Positions 36,104 to 47,213 are shown, counted from the first letter of the stretch. The stretch is 64,000 bases of DNA from Cymbomonas tetramitiformis (GCA_001247695.2 LGRX02035483.1:372001-436000); one strand, 5' to 3'. Program-made: numbers and translations. Notes: generated from the letters alone by a model not told the origin.

Positions 36104-38338
36104 ATGTCTTTTGTGATGGTGGAGTCTGAAGACAACGTACCGTCATTGCCCGAAGGCAGGACTCGGCGCTTGAACACTTTGTCTTTGCAAGATCAATTAG
36201 ACGCAGACATGCGCGGGTCTCTTGCGGGTTACTTAGGAAGTGACATTCTCGAGGACTGCAAAGAGCTTGCACGGTTGCGGAAAGCATCCAAGGACGCCTT
36301 CCCTTACATCGAATGCGCTATCGCCGAATGCTTGTTGAAGAACCAATGCGACTCGCTAGGTTTGGCGGTGCCTCCGGAAGTGCATCGGGCACTGTTTGAT
36401 GAGCTGGTTCTTTGCGCACGACAGAGAGGTATTTCCAAGGAGACGGTTTTCGACTACACGCTCGAGTTGCGCGGAAGTGACTTTTCTAGCGAGCGAATGA
36501 CCGTTACGGAGAGAGCTATCGATATGGTGAACGGTGTAAAATGCGGTGGGTATCCGTACGAAGCGCCTATGCATTACGACCATATTGTCAGGCTTACTGC
36601 CATACCGACGATTGCGGCACGTATGGTGCGATTCGATCTGGGGTTTTCGCGTATCCGGATTCCAGCTACAGGGTTATCGGTGATTTCCAACTTCAAAGCG
36701 TTGGAATGCTTAAAGCTGCAATACCACCAGAAGGTTCGGTTCGATTTTCTTGACAACGCCAGCTTCACGACCACTTTGAAGCATCTCGATGTCACCCTGA
36801 CGAGCTTCTCCGAAGCCGACCTTCTTCGACTTGCCCCGTACAATAACTTGGAAACCTTGAAAATGGATTCATGCAGAAACGTATTTGGCGAGAATCTGAA
36901 GTATTTGAGTTGCAAGGATAAACTCAGTACGCTTAACCTCGGCTTTATAGACAACTTCGGTGACGCAGGTTTCGCTTGCTTGAGCAGTTTCGATGCGCTG
37001 GTATCATTACGTCTTCGCGGCCTCGAAGTGTCGGAGGAAGCCTTCAACAACCTCTCTTCGTTTGCTTCCAAAGATACCTTGGAACATATGGATATGAGCA
37101 TGTGTCCAAGTTTTACAGATGCGAATCTACGGGTTCTTTCTGAGTTTACTTGCCTTTCGTATCTTGCGTTAGAGGAGTGTGCCAAAGTGACCGGAGAGGG
37201 CTTTCATCGCCTTGAACAGGAAAAGGCCTTTTCTTCTTTAAAGGAACTCGATCTTTCAAACTGTCCGAATCTTTCGAGGGACAATCTCAGGCGCTTGCTG
37301 AACGACTTTCAACACTTACGAAAAGTCGACATCGTCTGCTGTAAAAGCGTCGACGAGGAGAATTTAAAACAATTGAGTCGTTTCGGAGACCTGGAAAGCC
37401 TGAAACTTGGGTATAAAGCAACGAAGAATGGCATCCCAAACAAAATTTCCGGTCGCGCTTTTCCTACGTTTGCCGCGATGGGAAAACTTCGCGAACTTGT
37501 GTTGAGCTATTGTGATTGTTTGGAACCGACGCTATCCGTCTTGCAAGGATTCTCCGCGCTTGAAGTTTTAAGGTTGCCACACTGTGAGAACGTCACCGCA
37601 AAGGGCTTGCAAGGATGCGCATTCCAAAACACGCTACGGATATTTTACTTAAACAATAACGTTGGCTTCGACGAAGAGTCCATGAGCGTGCTAGCTGAAT
37701 TTACGGAGCTGACTAGTGTTTCGTTGAACGACTGCACAGGCATAAAAGAAGATGGATTTTTGTGCCTTAAAGATTTCAAGTCTCGGAAAACAATCAAAAA
37801 CTTTTCCGTATGCCGCAACACGCAGTTCACAGACAAAGCGCTGTCTCACCTAAAAGACTTTCCGATGTTGACGGACCTTTACCTCAGATCTTGTACCGGA
37901 CTCACCGGTGACGGGTTTGAAGAGTTCGAGTCCTCGAGCGCCTTGTTCACCTTGGACCTAGACGGGAGCTCGAACTTTGCCGAGAAATCCCTGCAACATC
38001 TGGCGAAATTTACCGGATTGGTGGATCTCAATCTTACCCAATGCAAAGCGGTGACCGGCGGGGGATTCCGGCATTTCCATGCTCCGTATACAACAATGAA
38101 GCGCCTTTTCCTGTCCGAAACCGCTTTCCCTGAGGAGAACTTAAAGTTCTTAGCTCGATTTACGTTGCTGCATGCTCTGGGCTTGAGAAACTGTGTTGGG
38201 GTGACCGGCATGGGGTTTCTGGAGTTTGATGAGTCCCATGTGATGACATACCTGGATGTAACACACACGGGCGTTGTCGATCTTGCAGAGGAAATCATTC
38301 GTATCAAGTTTCCGTGTCTCCCCTATATCGGCTTTTAG
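36104..38338 (+). CDS. F-box-like / leucine-rich-repeat protein
   Basis: 744 aa. From about residue 165 to the end it is built of some 20 leucine-rich repeats of 24-28 residues of the Cys-containing type (Leu-x-x-Leu-x-Leu-x-x-Cys-x-x-Val/Leu-Thr-x-x-Gly-Phe), the form found in F-box/LRR and AMN1-like proteins. The N-terminal part has a Met-Arg-x-x-Leu-Ala-x-Tyr-Leu...Leu-x-x-Leu-Arg-x-Ala-Ser-Lys stretch (about 35-70) that resembles an F-box, though I cannot be sure. F-box/LRR proteins select targets for SCF ubiquitin ligases; a virus would use this to redirect host degradation (inference). No signal peptide or membrane span, so probably cytoplasmic or nuclear. TATA box 72 nt upstream. Confidence 0.75.
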   Translation: MSFVMVESEDNVPSLPEGRTRRLNTLSLQDQLDADMRGSLAGYLGSDILEDCKELARLRKASKDAFPYIECAIAECLLKNQCDSLGLAVPPEVHRALFDELVLCARQRGISKETVFDYTLELRGSDFSSERMTVTERAIDMVNGVKCGGYPYEAPMHYDHIVRLTAIPTIAARMVRFDLGFSRIRIPATGLSVISNFKALECLKLQYHQKVRFDFLDNASFTTTLKHLDVTLTSFSEADLLRLAPYNNLETLKMDSCRNVFGENLKYLSCKDKLSTLNLGFIDNFGDAGFACLSSFDALVSLRLRGLEVSEEAFNNLSSFASKDTLEHMDMSMCPSFTDANLRVLSEFTCLSYLALEECAKVTGEGFHRLEQEKAFSSLKELDLSNCPNLSRDNLRRLLNDFQHLRKVDIVCCKSVDEENLKQLSRFGDLESLKLGYKATKNGIPNKISGRAFPTFAAMGKLRELVLSYCDCLEPTLSVLQGFSALEVLRLPHCENVTAKGLQGCAFQNTLRIFYLNNNVGFDEESMSVLAEFTELTSVSLNDCTGIKEDGFLCLKDFKSRKTIKNFSVCRNTQFTDKALSHLKDFPMLTDLYLRSCTGLTGDGFEEFESSSALFTLDLDGSSNFAEKSLQHLAKFTGLVDLNLTQCKAVTGGGFRHFHAPYTTMKRLFLSETAFPEENLKFLARFTLLHALGLRNCVGVTGMGFLEFDESHVMTYLDVTHTGVVDLAEEIIRIKFPCLPYIGF

Positions 38339-39010
38339 TCTTGTGTATACTGAAACGGCTTCTTCGAAAGCAAGATGCCACTTGTTCGCCCACGCGTAGA
38401 GAGCACGACCGAGTCCCAAATGAGTACACACGATAATACTCCTTAATCAAACAAATCTTGATGAGATGAGCGATTGGGAGTTTGTAGGCCATCTTTTAAA
38501 TTCTTTTGCCTCACCGTCTGCTAGGACACAGCTTGCGTAAATGCGCACTCGGAATGAATTGAACACGCAGCTCGATCTATATGTGCGATGTGCACGCACG
38601 AATTTACCGATTGGTCAAAACGAAGCGGTTACCTATGACTGATTCAGCAAAGCACACACATTGTTTTCACCGTCGCCGAATTTGTCCCATGGTAGGTTTT
38701 GTTCTAGCAGGGTACGCTCCTCGTTGGACCAGATATACATCCTCACGAATTTCAAACGCATCTTGCGTGTATGTGTCTCGGAAAGGTATCACAGGTGGTA
38801 CATGAAATGGCAAACAAGCGGTCAAAATGAATACCTAAAGCACGGAGCGCACGGTTGTGGATGATGTACGCGCTAAAGCTCAAACATTCGCAATGGTCGA
38901 TATGTGACCCGAACACAAAACTCATCGCTAAGTGTGCGTCGGAAGCACACTCTGACAGCATAAACTTATAACAACGTTCCTAATATTAAAATACACACAT
39001 TCCAAAAGCG
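38339..39010. other. Gene-free stretch
   Basis: About 670 nt with only short frames (for example plus 38581-38805) lacking any domain. A GGGAGTTTGTAGGCCATC block near 38476 resembles the inverted right part of the MITE-like family and may be a relic. Confidence 0.4.
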
Positions 39011-40237
39011 TCACGCGAAAGAGATGAAGAAATACATTAGCGCGTTGAAGCAGCATATCGAGAAAGCTATGCGTTCGTCATGTTCACCGATTTGCTGCAA
39101 AACAGGAGACAGTGCGGCGGCCACGCTTTGACCAGAAAACACCGCCGCGAGTAAGAAGAGTCGTTTCCCCGTGTTTTCCATTACGGACACGATATACACC
39201 AGCGTGTTTGCAGATAGCCCCAATAACGCGTAGCACGTACTCAATACGCCAAAGCGAATCCAATCCACGTACGCTGCGTCTAACAAGTCGAAGTCCCATA
39301 TCGGAAGCGCTAAACCGAGAAAGCCGAGCATGACGAAGACGCTGATAACAACGTTCGTTTTGAGCTCTCCGGGAAGAAGGAACAGCAGCGGCTTGGTCAG
39401 CGTCAAAGCGATGCTCGCGAGGATGAATGAGAGATGAATACCTCCCTCCATGAGACCGGTGGCTTGCAAGGAGATGTACGTGATCGAAAAATTGTTAAAG
39501 AAAGCCAAAAAAAAGAATTTTGCCCGGTGGCTTATGGGAGGTGCGACGTCGACCTGCTCGGCGAGTTTGGGACTTTTCTTATGAACGGTCACGTTGGTTG
39601 ATTCCATCGACAAAATAACCGTTTGAAGGACTCCGTACATGAAAAAGAGGCAGATCAAGATGGACGCGTACAACACTCTCCACATCGCTTGATCGATATA
39701 TGGCTGTATGACGTATCGGACCATAAGAGTGAGCGGACTGTACAACATGTAAGTGAACATCGACAGAATCACCAGATTCGTGTTCCACACTTTTTTTTCG
39801 CTCGCCTCTATGTCCTGAAGAAACCAAGTGATGATGACCGCCATCGTGCAGCTGGACGATCCCATGGTGACCGCCCTCGCGATCGCGAAGGTGTACCAGT
39901 TACGCGCCGTCACTTTCCACACCGAAGTGAAGCCGAAGATGCACAGACACAACATAGAGACGCGTATTGCTTTGACCGTTCCCCACTCGCGATACAGATT
40001 GGGCAAGATGCACTGACAGATCCCCGTAACCGTGAAAGCTATGGTGTTGATCAGAAAGTTGATCGACTTCAAGCCGTCGCAGTGTGTGCCGAACTCCCCT
40101 CGCCAACTCAACGACTCGGCGTCGTCCGCGTCGCAGGAGACGTATCTTCCTGCGAACACGCTGCTATAAAAGGTCATATAAAGCAAGCCGTTGACAAAAG
40201 CGGTGCAGATGAGCTTTTCAAAATTACGCTTTGTCAT
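39011..40237 (-). CDS. MFS-type membrane transporter
   Basis: 408 aa with about ten to twelve hydrophobic segments in two sets joined by a polar loop (about residues 210-240), the layout of the major facilitator superfamily. Helices are visible near 8-28, 62-85, 92-108, 115-145, 155-175, 185-210, 240-262, 268-290, 297-318, 330-355, 365-385 and 393-408. An extracellular-type loop after helix 1 has two Cys (Arg-Tyr-Val-Ser-Cys and His-Cys-Asp) that may pair. Substrate cannot be told; closest in feel are eukaryotic nutrient/amino-acid transporters of the SLC43 kind, low certainty. Likely inserted in host membranes to change uptake. Minus-strand TATA run (40308-40316) about 70 nt upstream. Confidence 0.75.
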   Translation of the reverse strand: MTKRNFEKLICTAFVNGLLYMTFYSSVFAGRYVSCDADDAESLSWRGEFGTHCDGLKSINFLINTIAFTVTGICQCILPNLYREWGTVKAIRVSMLCLCIFGFTSVWKVTARNWYTFAIARAVTMGSSSCTMAVIITWFLQDIEASEKKVWNTNLVILSMFTYMLYSPLTLMVRYVIQPYIDQAMWRVLYASILICLFFMYGVLQTVILSMESTNVTVHKKSPKLAEQVDVAPPISHRAKFFFLAFFNNFSITYISLQATGLMEGGIHLSFILASIALTLTKPLLFLLPGELKTNVVISVFVMLGFLGLALPIWDFDLLDAAYVDWIRFGVLSTCYALLGLSANTLVYIVSVMENTGKRLFLLAAVFSGQSVAAALSPVLQQIGEHDERIAFSICCFNALMYFFISFA

Positions 40238-40307
40238 TCTTGTTCGCGACTGTGGTGGTTCGGGAGTTCTTCGTGCACGACTTTTGGTAATCTTTCAAAT
40301 TGTCATG

Positions 40308-40316
40308 TATATATAT
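40308..40316 (-). promoter_or_regulatory. TATA run for MFS gene
   Basis: ATATATATA on the minus strand about 70-79 nt upstream of the ATG at 40237. Confidence 0.55.
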
Positions 40317-40475
40317 CTTCCCGACGTTTATCGGTTACCACGTAGTTTTACGTCGTTTACAAAATTCAGGTTCGAGTGTGGGCGAATTGGTGGACCGTTG
40401 CTAGAAGAATGCTCGTTTCGTATCATCTGGATGTAAACAGCATGGCCTTTTCGTAGTTTTGACATCACACCGCGA

Positions 40476-41423
40476 ATGGATTTTCTTCAGGAGCTGAACA
40501 GTCACGCGAGGGATTCTCGCATCGGGTTCGACGAAGCTACCCACAAATATTTCATCGATGGCAAGGGCCGGAACGTCACTTCGGTGACGACCTTTCTAAA
40601 GACCTTTTTTGACGAGTTTAATGCGAAAAAGACGTTGAATAAGTACGGTCGTAGATGGAGATCCGATCGGCACCACAAATACTACGCAAAATCAGACGAC
40701 GAGATTCTATGTCTGTGGGAGAAGAACCGCAGGGAGCAATCGGAGTTGGGAACACGCATGCACGAGCGCTTTGAGTTGTTCTACAACGACGCGTGTTTGA
40801 ATCGGTGTTCCTTCATATCGACCCCGATCAGCTCCTGCGATGCGTTGCACTCGTTCCCCGCGGAGTACGAGCAATTTAACCGGTTCCACAAAAAGTATGA
40901 TATTCGCCCGTTTCGCACCGAAATGAGAGTGTTCGACGAAAGCCTGCGTATAGCGGGAAGCATCGACTTGATCGCGGTGGAAAGTACCGAGGACGATAGT
41001 CGCGAAAACAAGGGACAAGTTTACGTGATGTACGATTGGAAGCGTTCGTCCAAAGAACTAAGTCCCGATGCACCACACTATGGCAGAATGTGCAAGCACT
41101 CGCTCGGTCATATACCGGACACCGCCTACACGCATTACGTTCTTCAGCAGAACATGTACGCGCATTTGCTGAAACGGTTTTACGACATTAAAATTGCAAG
41201 GATGTATTTGGTGAGATTCCATCCAAGCATCGATGAATTTCAGCTAATACCGGTGCCGTTGTACGAGAAGGAGGTGCAGATCGTCATGACAGGCCGTCGA
41301 GTGCATTTGCAAAGAGTACGAAGATTGAAAGGGATCCTTGCCGCGAGTCTGTTTTTGCTACGGGCGTACAATGCTGTGAAAAAAGCTAAGCGACTCAAGC
41401 GACCGATCGATCGCATCCTTTGA
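40476..41423 (+). CDS. PD-(D/E)XK exonuclease, lambda-exo/RecB type
   Basis: 315 aa. Motifs in order: Gly-Thr-Arg-Met-His-Glu-Arg-Phe-Glu (92-100), the conserved His helix; Glu149 in Arg-Thr-Glu-Met-Arg-Val; Gly-Ser-Ile-Asp164-Leu; Asp187-Trp-Lys189, the D...(D/E)xK catalytic pair; and a Tyr-x2-Gln-x-Asn-x-Tyr helix (219-228) typical of RecB-like and YqaJ/lambda-exonuclease-like nucleases. Such enzymes resect or process DNA ends and work with recombination or genome maturation. No helicase domain is fused. No clear TATA box; the start is the first ATG after a 238-nt spacer from the divergent MFS gene. Confidence 0.8.
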   Translation: MDFLQELNSHARDSRIGFDEATHKYFIDGKGRNVTSVTTFLKTFFDEFNAKKTLNKYGRRWRSDRHHKYYAKSDDEILCLWEKNRREQSELGTRMHERFELFYNDACLNRCSFISTPISSCDALHSFPAEYEQFNRFHKKYDIRPFRTEMRVFDESLRIAGSIDLIAVESTEDDSRENKGQVYVMYDWKRSSKELSPDAPHYGRMCKHSLGHIPDTAYTHYVLQQNMYAHLLKRFYDIKIARMYLVRFHPSIDEFQLIPVPLYEKEVQIVMTGRRVHLQRVRRLKGILAASLFLLRAYNAVKKAKRLKRPIDRIL

Positions 41424-41470
41424 AAGTTGGCGGCGTCCGTTGCGCTCTGGGGCGAGCTCGAGAGACAACC

Positions 41471-41722
41471 TCAAAATTTTTTACCGAAAAAACGCTTCAC
41501 GCTCCGAGATTCCTTTGTCAATTCGCGAAGACGGTTCTTTGACTCATTGTAGGTTCTGTGCAGGGACGCGTGATCTGTACGATCCGCGCGCTCCGCGCTC
41601 GTGCGTTTGCAAAGACAATTAAAAAGGGTCGTCAATACGTAGATCGCGTCGTACTCGGGCATTCGGAACACATTTAAAAACGAAAGAATTTGAAGTTTTC
41701 GACAGTGGTTGTTGGTTGGCAT
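41471..41722 (-). CDS. Possible small basic protein, 83 aa
   Basis: 83 aa from an ATG at 41722. N-terminal half hydrophobic with Cys, C-terminal half Arg/Lys/Glu-rich. No family and no TATA box seen. It converges with the nuclease gene 47 nt away. May be a chance frame. Confidence 0.35.
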   Translation of the reverse strand: MPTNNHCRKLQILSFLNVFRMPEYDAIYVLTTLFNCLCKRTSAERADRTDHASLHRTYNESKNRLRELTKESRSVKRFFGKKF

Positions 41723-42128
41723 CCTCTCGTTATGTTGTCACGTTCACTTTCTGCGTACGCGACTTGATTGTGTTATCAAACTCTTCGCTTAAGCTAGGTT
41801 GATGTTTTTTTTTATTCACTAAAAGTGACGCATGAATTTACATCTCTCGCGGAATCTATCCTTGAAGTGACTAGGCGCGTCGATCCGCCAAACATTATCC
41901 GTCACTCGCACTTGAATTTGTACCCATTCACGACTGGAAACATTCAAGTGGTGTAGATATATATATATACACACGCACACTCATATACACCGAAGCGTAT
42001 TGACACATCAAGCGAGCGTCCGCTTTGGTACGGACTCGAGAATCTTAGGTTTGTTTTGGCGGTTAAAGTATACAGGGTAAGTCGTTAAGACATTACAACC
42101 AGATAACCGCGAAGTGCGCTCCTCGACG
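41723..42128. other. Promoter region of the 42129 gene
   Basis: A (TA)n run at about 41957-41970 and a weak TATACAG near 42069. No gene seen. Confidence 0.45.
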
Positions 42129-45100
42129 ATGAAGCGTGAAGAATCCACGTCGAGGTCACGACGTAGACCGAACAAAGTGGCACTGGATTACGCGAATTTC
42201 TTTTCGGATGAGGACGTCTTTGTCGAGTTTGTGAAGAAAAACATCGACACTTTCAAAAAGTGGACGGAGCTCAAGCATTCATATTGGTGGTGTTACGCCA
42301 CTTTCTCGCATGCGAAAAGCAAGTGTGATGAATTAAGGAAAACATACACTCAAGAAGACCACTTGTCGATAAGTCCGACCGAGACCAAATTTTGGAGGGA
42401 TATCAAGGATGAAAGAAGAGTGGAAAGCGTAGATGAATCTGATACCGAGCAAACAAGGATGATCAAAGCGTGGATGAAAGAGCAGTGGAAAGAGTACAAG
42501 AAGAGTCAGACGGAAACAGTAAGCGACGAATATTTATGTTCGCAGTACCTGTCACACGTCCTAGAGCAACTGGATACTGAGGAGCTTGATCCTAAATGCG
42601 TGGAGCTCTACGAGACGAAGCTTCGCGGCATCTTGAACTTTGTGCAAGACCAAGCGCATACACCGGACGTGTCGACGTACATATCGTGGACGCTCGATGT
42701 CATGGAACATATTCAACGCACGTTTTTTCACGATTCTGACCTAAAGGAACATCTACAAAAACTGAACAAACTGGAAACAGGTTTATTCCACGCGTCGAAC
42801 CCAGATCGATGGGGCGATACCGAGAAGCACGAGAGGCGCGTGATCGTGGAGCAAACCGGTCGATACGGCGCTTTTAACACGTTTCAGATCAACCCGAAAA
42901 ACGAGGCGGGCGACGAAGAGGCAAACGCTTCAGATGCCGACGAAGAGGCAAACGCTTCAGATGCCGACGAAGAGGCAAACGCTTCAGATGCCGACGAAGA
43001 GGCAAACGCTTCAGATGCCGACGAGGATCTTCCACTGTTAAGTCATGAATACGTCATATACAATATTTTCCAAAACGAGGAAATCCCAGATGGAAACATA
43101 GAAACAAGCGATATATACAAAAATCTCTCCGGGAAAGTCGACCTTACAGTAAACAAGTTTGCCAAGGAAATTAAGCCATATAACTTTTCTTCGCATTTGA
43201 AGGTATTGGAAGCTTACGACGTCGGCTTTCACAGAGACAAAGATAGTTTACTAAATACGAAAACTCTCGACTACTGCAAAAAGGTACAGAAAATGTACGC
43301 CCAAAAAGTCGTCGAGGCCGAAAAAGAAGTGACCGTAAACTGTCCTCTGTGGGTGTGTGTTCACAATTACGTCCTGAGCATGGTTGTGACGCACGCGATC
43401 AATTCCGTTGCGACACTGTGCGACGTGATCCACTTCGAAGGCACGGATTATTTCACCTGCGCGGAAAAGTTGGTCGACCTGCAGAAAATGTTGCTGTCGG
43501 CGCTTACCATATTGTGCGCCCTATCTCGATATCACAATTTGGTCGATATGTTCCTTCAGCCAGCGGATATATCAGTCAACGGCGCGATCATGCCCCACAG
43601 CAAAGAAGATGTCTTAAGTATGTGTAGGAGGAAGGCGAGTGTGACCACACAACTTCAGACAATCCAACTTAAGAAGTTCGTAGTTCAATCTCTTAGCGAG
43701 GTTATCACTGAGTATATGACAAAACCTTCAAAATCATCAGCTTGGCTCGGTAATTCGAGCGAAAAGAGCAGCTTCGAATCTTCTCGCGCATATAAGATTC
43801 TGAGCGAAAACAACTGGAATAGCATGGGTTATAATGCCCAGCAAATGATACCCACAACCAAAAGAACCGACGGCTTAAACCTTAACGAAGCGGTTGTTTA
43901 TTTTAAGGACCTTCTGGACCATGAACGTTGGAGGTTGCAACTCTTTCGTATGACGGCAATGTTAGTCGAATTGCAAAACTTCGACCAAACGACCGGGATA
44001 CACGACACCAAGAGGTTGTGCATGGAAGCGTACTACACCAGTCGAATGCTCGTGATAGACACCTTGTGCCCACCTGTCGACACACCGTGCCTGCGAACGT
44101 CATTTCCGAACGGGAAGAACTCCAAGACGTTCTACATGGATTCCCAAAGTATACGTTCCCGTACGCGACCTCGAACAGTCGGTTAAAAAATACTTGCCGT
44201 ACCTAGAAAACCCGGGCGGTGCTCCGTTTCAGTTGAGTGTAAAAGTCGAGAAGGGTCCTCCGACGACGGTCCGCGTAGAAGAAACTATTATGGGCAGGAA
44301 GGGGAATTTCTCCTTCGAGAATTACAACAGTGATGATCAATTGATCGACGGGTACGAAGCGATCACACTTCACCACTCGGAGTTGAGATTTTTCAGATAC
44401 TACTTTCACATTATTTATAAGAGCCTCAGACCTGAGGTTAAGGAATTATCTGAAATACTTAATCTCAGTCTGGTGATGTGCATCGTACTCAAGCAGTGCG
44501 TCTACGGCTTGTACTGTGCGAACTTACGCAAGGACGTCTTATGCTACGATGCAGCTTGTAAAAACCAGTTCGACCTAGGTAAGCTGACCTGCATGACCAG
44601 AGAAGACATCGGATTCCTGGGCTACTCCTTAACGAAGTGCGCCGTATGCCTTGGCCCTTCTTATCATACGTGCACTACGGAGCTGCCCGATAGTAGTGAG
44701 GATTGCGCCAGGAGGTGCGGCGCAACAATCGTCCACACCTGCAAGGCGCAAAGCGGCAGCGAGTATCCCAATGCCTTGGACATTGCAAAAAAGCCGTCGC
44801 AGTGGATGATATGTAAACCCTGCAAAGAGAAGAGTACGACGATCTCCGTATGCCTTGTCGGTAACTGCGGTGTCCTTAAGGACGACGATTGTTATATTGG
44901 TCTCGAGCTGAAAGCGATGACTCACTATTATAAAGCGTTCAGAAGCAAAGATGCGAATCAGACAAGCAAAGACAGCGTCGAATTGAAGATTGGAGTATGC
45001 AACATACATCTCGAGGAATGTAACATTACAGAAGCAGATCACGCAGGAATAAGTGATTTGTGGGCATCACGCTTTCGCGCCTTTAACGAGTGTTCAGCAG

Positions 45101-47099
45101 AATCTTCAATCGATCATTTCAACATTCAACGAATAGACTTTGACATGGAAGAATCGGACGATGATAATTACGGACCGGATCACGAATTTGACAAATCTTT
45201 AACCCCTGCTCAAAGAATTCGAAAGAGTATCGAGCTCGTCGAAACAAAATTGTCCTGGCTACTGAAGAAGAGAAAAACCAACTTCAGTGAATACAGCGAG
45301 TACGTGAACTACACCACACAACAATTGGAGGTAAGCATTCCGTTTCGTTTTTTCATTCATCAGAATGTATGCGACCCGAATTCGAATGTACCGATTCTCA
45401 ACTTCAATATGGTATCGGAGCGAATACCTTGCAACAACTTTTTAAAGCTTGTTATTGGATTTTTTGACAGAAAGAAGAAGACGATGACGAAGACACCACG
45501 AAAACGGAGCCCGAAGATGAGATTGGCGACAAAGACGCTCTGTATGACCTGCTCACCAAGTACGACAACCCGGGTTTCTATCAGGCCGCGGACAATCGTT
45601 CCGACGTCTCGCCCTTCTTACTGGTGCACCTTATGAATCACATACTCGATTATGAGGACCCAGACAACATCGACGATACGGTGCCTATTGATGGTCGAGC
45701 GCTCGTCAAAATGCCGACGGACGTTCTCGTGGACGTCATGGGGGAGTTAAAGCAACGAGTGGGCGAGTTGACGAAAACGTGCGACAAAGCACCTTTGACG
45801 ATTTCAAAAACGACTATAGTGAATACATATGATGAAGTGATTACGTATTTAAAAGAAGACAATACCGGAAAAAAGTTGGACTCGAAAACAATTTGGGCTA
45901 AGAACCATAATTTTCAAGGAAAGATAGGCAAAATGGCGGCCTTGAACGATCTGATGAATACAATCGTGGAATACACAGACGGTGTACCGAAGCCATCGAC
46001 AGTCTACAAAAACAAGGACGGTGGCGAAACGAAGCAAGAAGGACACGATGTGAACGTCTTGCAAGTTGAGGTCGACAGAGAAAAAGGAAACGCAAAAGGC
46101 GACTCTTTGAACAGGCCTGAACTCACAAAATCAAAAAAGGTGTGTCGACACGACGAGTTTCTCGTGACCGTTCGCTCGTTTACCCCTGTGAGGAGTTTGA
46201 CAGTACACGTAATGTGAACATTCTGCGTCGTTCGACGGCGATACGTTCATGCGAGTTACAGGTACCTCGAGGTGCGAACGCTCCCAACGACGAAGAAGTC
46301 GCCACGCTCGAGGAGTGGGATGATTATCAATCAGAAGTGCAATACAATAAAGAGTACAAACAACTAATCGAACTGCGGAGTGCTCTTAAAAAGGTGAGAC
46401 ATTTCAAAATTCGATAGATGCATACACCGGTCGCCTCAATATCGAAGTCTTCCTGACGCGTCCTCGGTTCTGGGCGCGCAGGTATACGAGATCATAAAAA
46501 ACAAACCCTGCGATAAGACAGGCGTGGTCAAATTTAAATTCTCATACATCAACGAAGAACTGCTAAAGTGCGAGGTGACCCTGTTCGAGAAGAGCTCGTC
46601 ACACGGCGAGGAGGGGCCGTCTGTAGTATTTTTCGACGACGCCGCGCACGGATTTCAAAGCCATAGCGAGACGAATGTGAAAGACGCGGATACGTCAGCC
46701 CACGGCGATCTCACCTGTTCATGCGACGAGTTTTGCTTGAGGCTCTACTTGCACGTGATAGAAACTACTGCGATGAGTCCAGAAGAGATTGTCGACGATA
46801 GGAAGTACGAAAGTGACGAAACTTGCGAATTTGATGGAGAGGAGGAGGAAGAGGCGGATGAATTCAGCTCGGACGAGGAAGTCGACGAATTCAGCTCGGA
46901 TGAGGAAGTTGACGAGGACGACAAGCCCCTGCAAAAGAAATCCAAACAACCTCCGGAAGAATTCAAGGTTATGATAAAGAAGATGCGCGCCGTGTTGGGC
47001 AATCATGTAGCACACATCAAGGAAGATCCCTTAAGGCGTATCTTGACCTTCGCGCAAGCATACAATGCTCCCGATCGAGAAGCGAAGACCGAACAGTAG
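42129..47099 (+). CDS. Large multi-exon protein, about 1540 aa
   Basis: Exons 42129-45330 (with one frame break near 44150), 45471-46139, 46262-46393 and 46482-47099. Seen: basic N-terminus; helical first part; four exact copies of a nine-residue acidic unit (about residues 262-300, Glu-Glu-Ala-Asn-Ala-Ser-Asp-Ala-Asp); a Cys-rich middle with several Cys-x2-Cys pairs (Cys-Ala-Val-Cys, Cys-Lys-Pro-Cys) likely binding zinc; an Asp/Glu-rich exon 3 start; and a C-terminal acidic block with two nine-residue repeats (46858-46911). No family recognised. Every exon junction is phase 0 with a GT...AG border, and reading frames match only after splicing. First ATG is 42129. Function unknown; size and acidic/zinc modules suggest a scaffold or regulator, which is inference. 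Confidence 0.65.
42912..43021 (+). repeat. 27-nt tandem repeat, four copies
   Basis: Four identical in-frame units starting GACGAAGAGGCAAACG, encoding the acidic nine-residue unit. Exact identity points to recent expansion. Confidence 0.85.
44140..44193 (+). other. Frame break inside the 42129 gene
   Basis: The upstream frame stops at 44184-44186, while the next frame (+1) is open leftward to about 44053 and has no ATG of its own near its start. Both sides read as good protein. A one-base change in the A-run at 44147-44149 would account for it; a second possibility is two small indels between 44085 and 44150. No GT...AG pair explains it. Confidence 0.6.
45331..45470 (+). other. Intron A of 42129 gene
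   Basis: 140 nt, donor GTAAGC, acceptor TTTTTTGACAG with a good pyrimidine tract, phase 0. The downstream exon has no own ATG before 45642. Confidence 0.85.
46140..46261 (+). other. Intron B of 42129 gene
   Basis: 122 nt, donor GTGTGT, acceptor GAGTTACAG, phase 0. Confidence 0.8.
46394..46481 (+). other. Intron C of 42129 gene
   Basis: 88 nt, donor GTGAGA, acceptor GGCGCGCAG, phase 0; in-frame stop at 46417 if kept. Confidence 0.8.
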
Positions 47100-47213
47100 G
47101 CAGGTTTAGTTAAACATATGACCATGTCATCCGGAGGTCCCATACTACCTTTTTCAGCCCCACTCTGGCCCGGGAATGTCCGACAGAAGCGGTCGTGGTC
47201 TTTGGCGTTAAGC

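Noticed and set aside
44050..44150. Splicing as the cause of the frame break in the 42129 gene
   Set aside because: No donor/acceptor pair gives a matching phase with a reasonable length; an indel explains it more simply.
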